Assembly: GCA_022822365.1 (NCBI GenBank) | Contig: JAJEBV010000008.1 | Coordinates: 105,524 to 169,523 of the forward strand | Direction of reading: 5' to 3' | From: Thermoanaerobaculia bacterium | GTDB lineage: Bacteria > Acidobacteriota > Thermoanaerobaculia > Multivoradales > Multivoraceae | Length of the DNA: 64,000 nt | Part shown: one piece after another, positions 31,946 through 41,679 of the stretch | Position numbering within the stretch: the first letter of the stretch is position 1 | How the letters are laid out: each line of letters begins with the position of its first letter | Notes under the pieces: generated by a model | What the model saw: only the letters and a program-made list of their open reading frames with translations | What the model was told of the DNA's origin: nothing | Database searches by the model: none | Made by a program: the position numbers and the translations under genes

Positions 31946-34306
31946 CTACTCGGCTTCGGCCAGGCTCTCCGCGAGGCGCATGAGGGTCACTGCCTCGCGG
32001 CGGTAGCCGAACCGGTCGTTACCGGTGCTCGCCTCGGCGAGCTCGATCGCGTCGGCCCAGGTCCAGTCGCCGGTGTACGTGCCATTTCGCAGGAGCTGGC
32101 CGAAGCCGGCGATCGCGGCGGCGAAGCGCTGATCGGCGCCGGCCTCGCGCACGTCGCGAGAGATCGGCAGTTCGATCAGTTCGCTCGTGTCCCGGCCCGG
32201 CTCCTTGAAGCGCAGCCGCAGGAAGGCGAGCTCCCGGGACCCTGCGGGGATCTCGACCGCCACCGGCGGTTCGGCCGCGCGACCGGCATAGCGCAGGGCG
32301 TCTTGCAGCACGGCAGGCGACCCCACCGGCGTCACCTCGTAGATCGCCGTGACCGCGTGTCCGGCGCCGATCTCGCCGGCGTCGACCCGGTCGTTGTTGA
32401 AGTCCTCGCGGCGGAGCGCCCGGGTCTCGTAACCGATCAGGCGGTACTCGGCGACCGTGGCTGGGTTGAACTCGACCTGGATCTTCACGTCGTTCGCGAT
32501 CGGGAACAGGGTGCCCACAAGCTGGTCGACGAGGACCTTCTGCGCCTCCGCGAGCGTGTCGATGTAGGCCGCCTGGCCGTTGCCGTTCTGGGCCAGCGCC
32601 TGCATCGTCGCGTCGTCCAGATTGCCGCGGCCGAAGCCCAGCACAGAGAGGTAGACGCCGCTGTCGCGCTGGCGGGCGATGAAGCTCTCGAGCTGCTCGG
32701 GGTCGGAGATGCCGACGTTGAAGTCCCCGTCCGTGGCCAGGACGATCCGGGTGACTTCGCCCTCCGCCGCCATGTCCCGGGCGACCCGGTAGGCCAACTG
32801 GATGCCTGCCGCCCCGGCCGTTGAACCTCCCGCGTGGAGCCGGTCGAGCGCCGCCAGAATCGCGCCGCGATCGGCGGCGGGTGTCGGGTCCAGCACGCGG
32901 CCCGCGCTGCCGGCGTAGGCGACGATCGCGACCTCGTCGGCGGGATCGAGCTGGCCCACCATCAGGCGGAACGACTGCGCGAGCAGCGGCAGCTTGTTCG
33001 GCCTGTCCATCGAACCCGACGTGTCGACCAGGAAGACGAGGTTGAGGGGGGGCCGGTCTTCCGTCGCCGGCTGGCGACCCTGGATGCCGATGTGCATCAG
33101 CAGCGTGTCCGCGTTCCACGGCGTCTCGGAGACCGTGACCGTCGGCCGGAACGGCGCGCCGGGCCCCTCGGGCGGCGGATAGGCGTACGGGAAGTAGTTG
33201 ATCAGTTCCTCGATCCGTATCGATTCCGGCGCCGGCAGGAAGCCGTTCGTCAGCGAGGAACGGACAATCGAGTAGCTGGCGGTGTCCACGTCGATCGAGA
33301 AGGTCGAGACGGGCTCTTCGCTCGTGGTCCTGACCGGACTGGCGCCTTCGTTGGCGAAGGCTTCGGTGCTGGGCCGCCGGGGACTCGGAACGTCGTGGGC
33401 CCAGGCCGCAACGTGAGCCTCCGCAACGGAACGAACGCTCTGCCTCAGCTCCGCGGGGTCGGGCGAGAAATCCGCGACGAGGCGGGGTGAAGGCGGTACC
33501 GCTGCCGGGGGCGGAGGCGGCTCGGAGACGACGACCAATTCACCGTCGCGGGCCACAGCGGCGTCGGCAGCCCCGTTGTCTGGGCCGGGCACACTCTCCA
33601 ACTCAGCCCTCAGCATCTCCCTCTGTCTCTCCAACTCCGCCAAGGTCGCGTCGAAAGACGTTGGGTCAGCCCTCCCTGGGGCAATGGGGAAAGTCGGTTC
33701 CTGAGCCGGAAGCGGCGCTTCCGGAAGTTCGAACTGGTCAACGCTCCCGTCAGGTACTTGGCGGTCAAGCCCGGCCACCACCACCTCCGACGCTTCGCCG
33801 TCAGTGGGCAAGGCGGCCTCACGGACCGATGTCTGAGAGTCAGTGAGTTCTCCCGCCGGACCCGGCCGGCTCCCAGCCTGGTCGACTTCGGGTTCGACCC
33901 GACCTTCGTCTTCCGCCGCAATCGCCGGGCGTTCCGCTTCAGGTGCGCTCACCGAGGGGACCAGGGGCTCCGGCGCGACGCCGGCATCGGCGACGACCAC
34001 CGGCGGTCGCGGCGTCGCGTCCCGAGGCACCGTCACCAGGAGCGCGGAAAGGCCGACGGCAGCCAGGACGCCGGCGGCAGCGAGGACAGGTCGGGAAGTC
34101 AGCGCGTTCAGCATGTGTCGTACTCCCTGTTCGATAGCCGCCCAGGTGTTGGTGCGGTCATCGGTACGACGGTGCTCGGCCTCCGGGCCTTGGACACGGT
34201 CGAAGAGCTCCTGTGCGCGAGCCAGGTTCGCCCTCCGCCTCTCGGCATCCGGCGCCGGCGTAGTGCGCTCGAATGCGCGCTTCAGATCGTCAAGCGGATC
34301 GCTCAT
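31946..34306 (-). CDS. Membrane-anchored von Willebrand factor A protein (YfbK-type), possible anti-sigma partner
   Basis: 786 residues from the ATG at 34306, which overlaps the sigma-factor stop (ATGA). Residues 1-70 are charged and cytoplasmic. One membrane helix follows (about 72-93, VLAAAGVLAAVGLSALLVTV), then a long Pro/Glu-rich region. A YfbK-type N-domain (VDTASYSIVRSSLTNGFLPA) and a VWA domain with an intact MIDAS motif (FLVDTSGSMD, about residue 427) come next, and a DUF3520-like C-terminus with FAAAIAGFGQLLRNG. The topology and coupling to an ECF sigma factor suggest the short N-terminal segment acts as an anti-sigma domain controlled by the periplasmic VWA part. This is inference; the cytoplasmic segment has no recognised zinc motif. 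Confidence 0.88.
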   Translation of the reverse strand: MSDPLDDLKRAFERTTPAPDAERRRANLARAQELFDRVQGPEAEHRRTDDRTNTWAAIEQGVRHMLNALTSRPVLAAAGVLAAVGLSALLVTVPRDATPRPPVVVADAGVAPEPLVPSVSAPEAERPAIAAEDEGRVEPEVDQAGSRPGPAGELTDSQTSVREAALPTDGEASEVVVAGLDRQVPDGSVDQFELPEAPLPAQEPTFPIAPGRADPTSFDATLAELERQREMLRAELESVPGPDNGAADAAVARDGELVVVSEPPPPPAAVPPSPRLVADFSPDPAELRQSVRSVAEAHVAAWAHDVPSPRRPSTEAFANEGASPVRTTSEEPVSTFSIDVDTASYSIVRSSLTNGFLPAPESIRIEELINYFPYAYPPPEGPGAPFRPTVTVSETPWNADTLLMHIGIQGRQPATEDRPPLNLVFLVDTSGSMDRPNKLPLLAQSFRLMVGQLDPADEVAIVAYAGSAGRVLDPTPAADRGAILAALDRLHAGGSTAGAAGIQLAYRVARDMAAEGEVTRIVLATDGDFNVGISDPEQLESFIARQRDSGVYLSVLGFGRGNLDDATMQALAQNGNGQAAYIDTLAEAQKVLVDQLVGTLFPIANDVKIQVEFNPATVAEYRLIGYETRALRREDFNNDRVDAGEIGAGHAVTAIYEVTPVGSPAVLQDALRYAGRAAEPPVAVEIPAGSRELAFLRLRFKEPGRDTSELIELPISRDVREAGADQRFAAAIAGFGQLLRNGTYTGDWTWADAIELAEASTGNDRFGYRREAVTLMRLAESLAEAE

Positions 34307-34920
34307 TGTCCTGTTTCCTCTTGCCATATGGCCCGCAACCGTCTACGGACCTCCGACAGCCGCCAACTCACGGTGCCCTCGGAGATTCCGAGCACTTCTG
34401 CGGCTTCTGCATGGGTCATCTCGCCATCGATCGTGAGCGCCACCGTGTCGCGAAGGTCGCCGGGCAGCTCACTCATCGACCGTCGCAGCCAGTCGAGCCC
34501 GGCGGCCGCGTCACCCGCCGCCGCGCGACGGTTCACTTCCCAGTCGCGCCAACCCTCCGCCGCCTTCGTCTGGCTCGCGGCCCGCCGGCGACGGTCATGC
34601 GCCGCGTTCACGGCAATCCGGTAGAGCCAGGTCGTCACCCGGGCCTGCCCTCGAAAACTCCTCAGCTTCCCCGGCAAGGCGAGACAGATGTCCTGCGTCA
34701 GATCCTCCGCCTCCTCCCGCCGGCCCGTCAGCCGGAAGCAGAGCCGGAAGATCCGGTCGTAGTGCAGGCCCAGGAACTCCGCAAAGGCCTCACGATCACC
34801 TCCAGCGGCCGCCCTCACCAAGTCCTGGTCAGCCCGAGGCACGCTCGTCACACTAGAGCACGCCCCAGCGGAACTCCATTCGGACCTCTCGACCGCCTGT
34901 ACAGCTTCTGCCATCCTCAC
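34303..34920 (-). CDS. ECF-type RNA polymerase sigma factor
   Basis: Up to 205 residues. Region 2 has FAEFLGLHYDRIFRLCFRLTG and EEAEDLTQDICLALPGKL, with FRGQARVTTWLYRIAVNAAHD after it. Region 4 has LRDTVALTIDGEMTHAEAAEVLGISEGTVSWRL, here located by MTHAEAAEVLGISEGTVSW. The first ~25 residues are unlike the family; GTG codons at 34851 or 34842 (PRADQDLVRAAAGGDREAF) would give a more typical length near 180. It is translationally coupled to the VWA protein gene. It directs polymerase to an unknown regulon. Confidence 0.93.
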   Translation of the reverse strand: MRMAEAVQAVERSEWSSAGACSSVTSVPRADQDLVRAAAGGDREAFAEFLGLHYDRIFRLCFRLTGRREEAEDLTQDICLALPGKLRSFRGQARVTTWLYRIAVNAAHDRRRRAASQTKAAEGWRDWEVNRRAAAGDAAAGLDWLRRSMSELPGDLRDTVALTIDGEMTHAEAAEVLGISEGTVSWRLSEVRRRLRAIWQEETGQ

Positions 34921-35013
34921 TCATCGGTAAGACGCACGAGACCGGTCGATCCTTGGCCGCATTCCGGACAACCCCACCCTGCTATCTTCCCCCGCACCAA
35001 CGGGAGACCTGTC

Positions 35014-35901
35014 ATGCACCTGTCGATGCACAACTGGATGCGCGCCGAGCCGCTGGAGAAGACGCTCGCGCGTCTCAGGGAGTTCGGCTACGAGTCGCTC
35101 GAGATCAGCGGCGAGCCGGAGCTCTACGACACGGCGGAGGTGCGTGAACTGCTCCGGCGCTACGGCATCCGCTGCTGGGGCTCCGTCACCCTGATGATGG
35201 ACGGCCGCAGCCTGATCGCGAAGGACGAGGCCGAGCGCGCGAGCTCCGTCCAGTACGTCAAGGACTGCGTCACGTTGGTCAAGGAACTCGACGGCCACGA
35301 ACTGTCCGTCGTGCCGGGCACGGTGGGCAAGGTCGACCCGGACTCGACGCCGGAGAACGAGTGGCGTTGGGCGGTCGAGAGCATGCAGGAGATCTACGCG
35401 CACTCCCAGGCCGCGGGAGTCCTGCTGGCGATCGAGCCGATCAACCGCTTCGAGACCTACTTCATCAACCGCGGCGCCCAGGCGCTGGCCCTGGCCGAAG
35501 CGACGGGCCCCGACTGCGGCGTCTGCCTCGACGCCTTCCACATGAACATGGAAGACCGCGATCTGCTCGGTTCCATCCGCCAGGCCGGCGACCGACTCGT
35601 CGACTTCCACGTCGCCGACAGCAACCGGATGGCGGCCGGCATGGGCGCCCTGGACTGGGCGGCGATCGTCGGGACGCTACGCGAGGTCGGCTACGACGGC
35701 GCGCTGACTGTCGAGTTCGTGGCGTCCATCGACCGCACGCCGGCCAACCGGCACCCGAACGCGGTCGAGACGGAACCCACCGACATCACGCCGGAACAGA
35801 AGAAGTTCATCGAGGACCACGGCAGCAACCTGCTGAGCGACGAGTTCTACACGATGCTCACGCGGCGCTCGGCGGAGGAACTGCTGCCGCTCATCGGATG
35901 A
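35014..35901 (+). CDS. Sugar phosphate isomerase/epimerase-like TIM barrel protein (AP endonuclease 2 family)
   Basis: 295 residues from the ATG at 35014, with GGGAGA as ribosome site. The xylose-isomerase-like TIM barrel is indicated by FGYESLEISGEPELYDTAEV, LLAIEPINRFETYFINRG with its metal-binding Glu, CGVCLDAFHMNME with Asp/His, and LVDFHVADSNR with His; a final Glu is in ALTVEFVAS. These fit the metal-dependent ketose 3-epimerase (tagatose/psicose epimerase) subgroup. The VOC gene follows by 22 bases, probably in an operon. Substrate is not determinable. Confidence 0.88.
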   Translation: MHLSMHNWMRAEPLEKTLARLREFGYESLEISGEPELYDTAEVRELLRRYGIRCWGSVTLMMDGRSLIAKDEAERASSVQYVKDCVTLVKELDGHELSVVPGTVGKVDPDSTPENEWRWAVESMQEIYAHSQAAGVLLAIEPINRFETYFINRGAQALALAEATGPDCGVCLDAFHMNMEDRDLLGSIRQAGDRLVDFHVADSNRMAAGMGALDWAAIVGTLREVGYDGALTVEFVASIDRTPANRHPNAVETEPTDITPEQKKFIEDHGSNLLSDEFYTMLTRRSAEELLPLIG

Positions 35902-35923
35902 CTCGGCATCGCGGGAGGACGAC

Positions 35924-36418
35924 ATGGCGAACGTGCTGCAGATCCAACACGCGACGGTCGTCGTCGACGACCTGGAGAAGGCCTGCGCCTTCTACGAGCA
36001 CGAGCTCGGGCTCGAGCCGCTGCCGACGTTCAACCTCGACTTCCCCGCCCAGTTCTTCAAGATCAACGAGGAGCAACAGCTCCACGTCACGGAATGGGAA
36101 GACCAGGCGTCCTTCCGCGGGCACCTCTGCTTGCAGGTCGACGATTTCGACTCGATCTTCTTCCGGATGCGCGAGCTCGGCGCGATCGACATCTCACCCT
36201 GGGGCAAGGTGCGGCGCCTGCCGGACGGCGCGATGCAGATGTTCATCCGGGACCCGGCGGGCAACCTGATCGAGATCTCCTGCCCGGGCGACGTCGCCGT
36301 CGGCGAAGCGATCTTCAGGGACGACCTGGTCGACGCCGAGGGCCGGCTCTACGAGTCGAAGCGGGACGACCCGCGTGGGTTGCACACCGAGGACGCGACG
36401 CTGTACCACGGGCGTTGA
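35924..36418 (+). CDS. VOC (glyoxalase/bleomycin resistance/dioxygenase) family protein
   Basis: 164 residues with a paired beta-alpha-beta-beta-beta fold. The first module begins QIQHATVVVDDLEKACAFYE, with a metal-ligand His near residue 6. The second has HLCLQVDDFDSIFFRMRE and ends MFIRDPAGNLIEISCPG, with a metal-ligand Glu near 120. The family includes lyases, isomerases and extradiol dioxygenases acting on small molecules, so no reaction is assigned. It follows the sugar-isomerase-like gene by 22 bases, with GGGAGGA ahead of the ATG. Confidence 0.87.
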   Translation: MANVLQIQHATVVVDDLEKACAFYEHELGLEPLPTFNLDFPAQFFKINEEQQLHVTEWEDQASFRGHLCLQVDDFDSIFFRMRELGAIDISPWGKVRRLPDGAMQMFIRDPAGNLIEISCPGDVAVGEAIFRDDLVDAEGRLYESKRDDPRGLHTEDATLYHGR

Positions 36419-36470
36419 GACCGCGGCGATTCGCCGTTCCCGACAGCCGCGACCCTGATTCCCGAGGCGC

Positions 36471-39245
36471 CTAGAACTCGAGCCCGAAGCGGATCATGAC
36501 CCGCCGCGGGAAGAGGTAGCCGCTGGGCACGTACACCTCGTCCGCCGGTACCTGCAGCGTCTGCCACCAGTCGAACGTGTCCTCGTTGAAGACGTTGAAC
36601 ACCTGGAGGTCCAGCTTGAGTTGGAGCTCGCCGACATCGAACCTGCGACCAAGGGCGACATCGAAGTTGTTCTGGTCCGGCAATCGCGCGTCGTCGCTGG
36701 CGGGAATGGCGATCACCCTCTGACCGCCCTGAGCGAGCGGTGAGGCCGAGTTGCGCAGGCCCACTGTCAGTTGGCGGCTGTACGGTTTCCCCGTCATGAA
36801 GCTGTAGGTTGTGGTGCCCACGAGCTTCCACGGCAACTCGAAACTGCCCTGGAACTGGAACACGTGCGGGCGATCGTTCTGCAGCGCCTGATCGGCGTTG
36901 ATCCAGTTGTTCGGATCTCGCCCTTCGCTCGAGGTGTAGAACGGATTCCCCTGACCCTGGGATATCGGCCGCGGAATGAAGCCGGTCGACTCGGACCAGG
37001 TGTAGGACGACTGGAAACTCCAGCCATCCCTGTAGCGTCTGCCGAAGGAGACGACGACACCCTCATACTCCTGGTGATAACCGACTCCCGGCGGCGCCGC
37101 CGAACCCGGACCGGGCGCATTGCCCTTTCGCGTCGTGGGTTGCTCGAGGATGCTGATCAACTGCTCCGTCTCGCCCGTGAACGGGTTCGTCCAGGGAACG
37201 CGTTCGGTGACCCCGTCGTCCAGGATCTCCCAGCCGATCATGTTCTCCGTTTCCTTGTATACGCCCTGGATGCCCAGGGTGTAGCTCTCCCCCAGCCGGC
37301 GCTCCCAGCCCAGCGTGAATTGGTCCGTCTCCGGTGGTTGAAGGTTGGGATGGTGGACGTTCTCCCGGAACGCGAAGGTCGAGGAGAGGGTCCAGGGGCC
37401 CTCCGGTGTAGGCCCGTACTCGGTGTAGTAGGTGGCCGGATCCGGCGGCGGCGCGTACCAGTGACCAGTCACGTCCGCGTCGTAGAACTTGCCGTAGAAG
37501 GCGCGGAAAACCTGGTTGTCACCGATCTGGTAGGCCATGCCCACCCGCGGCGAAACGAGCGACCAGTCGACCACGTCCTTGACGCCGGGGATGATCTCGG
37601 AAGTCGGACTCCAGTCCGGATTCAGCTTCGCGAAGTCTGGAATCTCGCCGTTCAGCCTGTCGTAGCGCACGCCGACGTTGAGTGTCAGGTTGGAAGTCAC
37701 CTGCCACGAATCGTCGACAAACGCAGAGACCGCCTGGGTGTCCGCGCCGTAGTGGTACGGCCGCGCCGAGTACCGGTAGTAGTACGGGTAGCCCGGGTAG
37801 TACTCGTAACGGTAGATGTAGAACCCATGGGTGCTGATGCCTGTCCGGGTATCCCCGGTGCCGGTGCCGTAGGAGATGCCGAACTTGAAGTCGTGGTCGC
37901 CGCCCATGAGGTCGTCGGCGTGATGCGACAGCTTGACGTCCAACTGGTCGCGGCCGAGGATCCAGCGCCACGGATACCGCAGGCTGCCGCTGGACTGCGC
38001 GGGACCGCCGCCCGGCGGCGAGTAGTCGACGAAGGGCACCGCCGTGCTGCCGGTCCGCGACGCCCAGTCCGTCTGGCTGCTGTAGCCGGCGTAGAGCACC
38101 TCCAGGTAGTCGTTCGGGGTCAGGACGGACTGAAGCTGGAGCCCCCAGCCCGGGTTCGTTCCGAACTCGGTCCCGGAAGCGTCGGGGGTCGCGTTGGGAG
38201 ACGCGAAGACGAAGTCCCAGTCCTCGTAGTGGAACTTGCCCTCGATCAGGTTGCTGTCGTTGAGCGAGGCGTTGAACTTGCCGTCGTAGCGTTCGGTCGG
38301 ATAGCCGCTCCCGAAGGTCCGGTTTACGCCGGGCTCGCTGTAGGCGTCCCGGGTGAGCTCCATCGCGACGAAGAACCAGACCTTGTCCCGCGCGAAGGGG
38401 CCGCCGAGAGTGGTCGTCAGGTCGTCGTACTCGTCGCGGTAGAAGGGAACGCCGTCGATCTCGGCATTCTCCTCGGTCAGGTCGCCATTCTGGTGGTACA
38501 GGTCCACCGTGCCGTGGAAGTCGTTCGTCCCGGACTTGGTCACGATGTTGAACGCGGCTCCGGACATGCTGCCGTACTCCGCCGGCGCGCCCAGGCCGAG
38601 CACCTGGACCTCTTCGATGACAGCCGGGTTCAACCACCAGAACGCGTGACCCGTGTCCGACGAGGTCGTGTCCAGCCCGTCGATCCGCCACGAGTTCGAA
38701 GCCGTGCTCGAACCGAAGGCGGACATGCTCGTGCTGCCCTCGGAACTCGGGCTGATCCCGGGCGACACCGCCATCAGATCCCAGAAGTTCCGGTCGGTCG
38801 GAAGATCATCGATGAAGTCCGCCGTATAGCTGGTACCCACGCTGGAACTCGTGACGTCGAGGATCGGCGACGCAGTGACGGTCACTTCCTCCTCCACCGC
38901 CTCCAGACCGAGCTGGATGTCCAGGTTGATCGTCGCGGCGATGTTCACTCTTACCCCTTCGACGCGCTGCTCCTGGAAACCGTCGAGGGCGGCCGTCACG
39001 ACATAGTCGTCGACCTGAAGCGACGACATGACGAAGTTCCCGGCGGCACCGGTGATCGTGGTCCGCGAAATGCCGCGGTCCTCGATCGTCGCGGTGACCG
39101 TCACCCCGGGCAGGGGCTCGCCGTTCGCGTCGCGTACCTGGCCGCGAATGTCGCCCGTGGTCTGGGCGGCGGCGGAGGCCGCGACCATCAGGCCAAAGGC
39201 GGAGACGGCCAGGAAACGGAGAGTTCGTTCGTTCGGTGACACCAT
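36471..39245 (-). CDS. TonB-dependent receptor, Oar-like, with carboxypeptidase-regulatory N-domain
   Basis: 924 residues. A signal peptide (LRFLAVSAFGLMVAASAAAQ) is followed by a carboxypeptidase-regulatory-like beta-sandwich (GDIRGQVRDANGEPLPGVTV to about residue 110). A plug domain comes next (FIDDLPTDRNFWDLM, YGSMSGAAFNIVTKSGTND), then a large beta-barrel ending in MIRFGLEF, where the terminal Phe is the outer-membrane assembly signal. Oar-like receptors of this architecture are abundant in Acidobacteriota and take up large or siderophore-like substrates; the ligand here is unknown. GGGAGG lies just before the ATG. It follows the transporter gene by about 60 bases on the same strand. Confidence 0.93.
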   Translation of the reverse strand: MVSPNERTLRFLAVSAFGLMVAASAAAQTTGDIRGQVRDANGEPLPGVTVTATIEDRGISRTTITGAAGNFVMSSLQVDDYVVTAALDGFQEQRVEGVRVNIAATINLDIQLGLEAVEEEVTVTASPILDVTSSSVGTSYTADFIDDLPTDRNFWDLMAVSPGISPSSEGSTSMSAFGSSTASNSWRIDGLDTTSSDTGHAFWWLNPAVIEEVQVLGLGAPAEYGSMSGAAFNIVTKSGTNDFHGTVDLYHQNGDLTEENAEIDGVPFYRDEYDDLTTTLGGPFARDKVWFFVAMELTRDAYSEPGVNRTFGSGYPTERYDGKFNASLNDSNLIEGKFHYEDWDFVFASPNATPDASGTEFGTNPGWGLQLQSVLTPNDYLEVLYAGYSSQTDWASRTGSTAVPFVDYSPPGGGPAQSSGSLRYPWRWILGRDQLDVKLSHHADDLMGGDHDFKFGISYGTGTGDTRTGISTHGFYIYRYEYYPGYPYYYRYSARPYHYGADTQAVSAFVDDSWQVTSNLTLNVGVRYDRLNGEIPDFAKLNPDWSPTSEIIPGVKDVVDWSLVSPRVGMAYQIGDNQVFRAFYGKFYDADVTGHWYAPPPDPATYYTEYGPTPEGPWTLSSTFAFRENVHHPNLQPPETDQFTLGWERRLGESYTLGIQGVYKETENMIGWEILDDGVTERVPWTNPFTGETEQLISILEQPTTRKGNAPGPGSAAPPGVGYHQEYEGVVVSFGRRYRDGWSFQSSYTWSESTGFIPRPISQGQGNPFYTSSEGRDPNNWINADQALQNDRPHVFQFQGSFELPWKLVGTTTYSFMTGKPYSRQLTVGLRNSASPLAQGGQRVIAIPASDDARLPDQNNFDVALGRRFDVGELQLKLDLQVFNVFNEDTFDWWQTLQVPADEVYVPSGYLFPRRVMIRFGLEF

Positions 39246-39306
39246 GAGGACCTCCCGACCTTCGGTCGAGGTTCGAAGGGACGAAGCGAGAATGATACCC
39301 GACCCG

Positions 39307-41652
39307 TCAGAACGGGAAAATGAGCGGCACCATCCACACGATCACGGCCAGCAGCACGACGGTCAGCGGCGTGCCGGCCCGCAGATAGTCCATGCTGCGG
39401 TAGCCGCCGGCGCCCATGACCAGCAGGTTCGCCTTGTGGCTGAACGGCGTCATGAACGCTGCCGACGCCGCCAGGGCCACGCCCATCATCAACGGGTAGG
39501 GCGACAGACCGAGACCCGAGGCCGCCTCGAGCACGACCGGCGTCAGCAGCACCACCGCCGGCGCGCCGTCCAGACACTGACTGAGCAGGCTCGAGAGCAG
39601 AACCAGGGCCGCCAGCACCGCGTACGGACCGACCGGCCCGGCCAGGTCCATCACGCTGCTCGCCAGCAGCGCCGCGGTGCCGCTGCTTTCCATCGCCGAC
39701 CCCACGGGCAGGATCGCCGCGACCAGGAAGATCGCCCGCCACTCGACCGCCCGGTAGGCCTCTTCCATGGTCAGCGCGCCGCACAGCACGATCAGGCTCG
39801 CCGAGGCGAACGCGGCGACCTGGATCGGAGCCACTCCGGTTACGACGAGGACCACCATCAAGGCGAGGCATCCGATGGCGAACGGCGCCTTGTGCAGCCG
39901 CCGTGGCTCCTCGGCGACATCCGAGAGGACGAGCAGGTCGCGTTCTCGGGCAAGCAGACCCAGCCGGCCCCGGCGCCCCTGGAGCAGCAGGGCGTCGCCG
40001 ACCCGCAGCGCGAGTTGAGCCAGGCCGCTTCGGATCGGCTTCCCCTCGCGCCAGATCGCGAGCACCTGCACGCCGTACCGATCACGGAACGCGATCTCCG
40101 CGAGGCTCCGCCCCGCGAGGCCGGATCGCGGCGCCAGCGTCGCCTCCGCCATGCCGACCTCCTCCGATTCGAACGCGGGCGCGGCCACGCCCGAGGTCAG
40201 TTCGACGCCACCCATCCGCAACAGGGCGCGCAGTCGCCGCTCCCTGCCCTTGACGAAGAGACGGTCCCCGGCCTCGAACCGGATCTGCGGCCCGGGGCCC
40301 CAGATCACCTCGCCCTCCCGCTCGACGGCGACGACCGTCAATCCCATCAACCGGCCCATCCACTCGACGCCGGCGCCGCTGGCGAGAAGCGGCGAGCTTT
40401 CCGGTACGCGGATGACCAGCAGCGGCTGATCCTCGAGCCGGTCGAGTGCCGCGGGTCCGCTCTCGTCGATCTCGAGCACCTCAGGATCGATCTCCGGCGC
40501 GTCATCACCGAACAACCCGTAGAGCAGGTCCCCCTGCTCGATCGTCAGGCTGCCCAGCCGGTCGACGTGCACATCGCCGTCGCGTTCCACCGCGATCACG
40601 AACACCCGCCAACGCTCGCGGAAGTCCGTGGCGGCCAGCGTGCTTCCGGCCAGGGGCGATCCGGCGGGCACTCGCGCTCTGAGGGCGGTCACCCCAGCGT
40701 CCGGCGAACCGATCTCGCCGGTCGTGGCCGTACCGAACGTCGTCGCCGTGCCGAGATCGATGCCCTGGAGCCGCAGCGTCTGCTCCACCTCTTCCGCGTC
40801 GCCCTGCACGACCAGTTCGTCGCCGGCCAGCAGCCGAATGTCGTCGCCGGGCGCCAACTGCCAGTCCTCACCGCGCGCAACCCCCAGGAGCTGCACCCCC
40901 AACGTGGTGCCAAGACGCGTTTCGCGCAGGGTCGCGCCATCGAGTTCGGACCCGGAAGGAATGCGGATCGAGAACAGTCCTTCGTGCAGGCCGTAGAGGT
41001 CGGCCAGCTCCGATTCGCCCCGGCCGGGAGCAGCCGCGCGGCGGCCCGGCAGCAGACGCCGCCCCACGGTGAGCATGAAGACAACGCCGCCCAGGAGCAG
41101 CACGACGCCGAAGGGCGTGAAGTCGAACAGCCCGAACGGCTCGAGTCCGCGATCCCGCAGCATCGCCGCCGCCAGGATGTTCGGCGGCGTTCCCACCAGG
41201 GTCGCGGTGCCCCCCAGGATGGCGCCGAACGCGAGCGGCATGAACAGCCGCGAAGGCGCCAGGTGCGCGCGCCGCGCCAGACTCGCCACGGCCGGCATCA
41301 GCACGGCGGTCGCCGCGATGTTGTTCATGAACATCGAGAGGACGCCCGCCACCAGCATGACCGCGACGATCAGCGGCGCCTCGCGGCTGCCCACGAAGCG
41401 GTGGATGGCGCCGCCGACGAGGTCCGCCACGCCCGTCTGCATCAACCCGGCGCTGACGATGAAGATCGACAGCATCGTGATCACGGCCGACGAGGCGAAA
41501 CCCGTGAACGCCTGGTCGACCGCGACGTAGCCGGTGAAGATCAGCAGCGTCAGGCCGAGAAAGGCCGTCAGGTCGATCGGCAGCTTCTCGGTCAGAAACA
41601 GGACGACCATGGCCGCCAGGACGACCAGCAGGAAGGCGATCTCGAGCGTCAT
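39307..41652 (-). CDS. DASS/SLC13-type anion transporter with four RCK_C-like domains
   Basis: 781 residues. Membrane segments at about 1-215 and 560-781 enclose a cytoplasmic insert. The first half shows GFASSAVITMLSIFIVSAG and FMNNIAATAVLMPA, with GGTATLVGTPPNILAAAML, the SNT/substrate-type motif of the DASS/ArsB superfamily. The insert holds four successive TrkA_C/RCK_C-like modules (about 222-290, 315-380, 400-470, 482-555), each ending in a G-D-x-L pattern such as LAGDELVVQG and EAGDRLFVKG. Two such modules is the commoner number. Likely substrates are dicarboxylates, sulfate or similar anions with Na+; not decidable from sequence. Confidence 0.87.
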   Translation of the reverse strand: MTLEIAFLLVVLAAMVVLFLTEKLPIDLTAFLGLTLLIFTGYVAVDQAFTGFASSAVITMLSIFIVSAGLMQTGVADLVGGAIHRFVGSREAPLIVAVMLVAGVLSMFMNNIAATAVLMPAVASLARRAHLAPSRLFMPLAFGAILGGTATLVGTPPNILAAAMLRDRGLEPFGLFDFTPFGVVLLLGGVVFMLTVGRRLLPGRRAAAPGRGESELADLYGLHEGLFSIRIPSGSELDGATLRETRLGTTLGVQLLGVARGEDWQLAPGDDIRLLAGDELVVQGDAEEVEQTLRLQGIDLGTATTFGTATTGEIGSPDAGVTALRARVPAGSPLAGSTLAATDFRERWRVFVIAVERDGDVHVDRLGSLTIEQGDLLYGLFGDDAPEIDPEVLEIDESGPAALDRLEDQPLLVIRVPESSPLLASGAGVEWMGRLMGLTVVAVEREGEVIWGPGPQIRFEAGDRLFVKGRERRLRALLRMGGVELTSGVAAPAFESEEVGMAEATLAPRSGLAGRSLAEIAFRDRYGVQVLAIWREGKPIRSGLAQLALRVGDALLLQGRRGRLGLLARERDLLVLSDVAEEPRRLHKAPFAIGCLALMVVLVVTGVAPIQVAAFASASLIVLCGALTMEEAYRAVEWRAIFLVAAILPVGSAMESSGTAALLASSVMDLAGPVGPYAVLAALVLLSSLLSQCLDGAPAVVLLTPVVLEAASGLGLSPYPLMMGVALAASAAFMTPFSHKANLLVMGAGGYRSMDYLRAGTPLTVVLLAVIVWMVPLIFPF

Positions 41653-41679
41653 CGCGGCTGCGACCGGCGGCGCAGACTC

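Noticed and set aside
36771..39239. 822-residue plus-strand frame antisense to the TonB receptor
   Set aside because: Shadow of the receptor gene; no motif and strongly biased composition.
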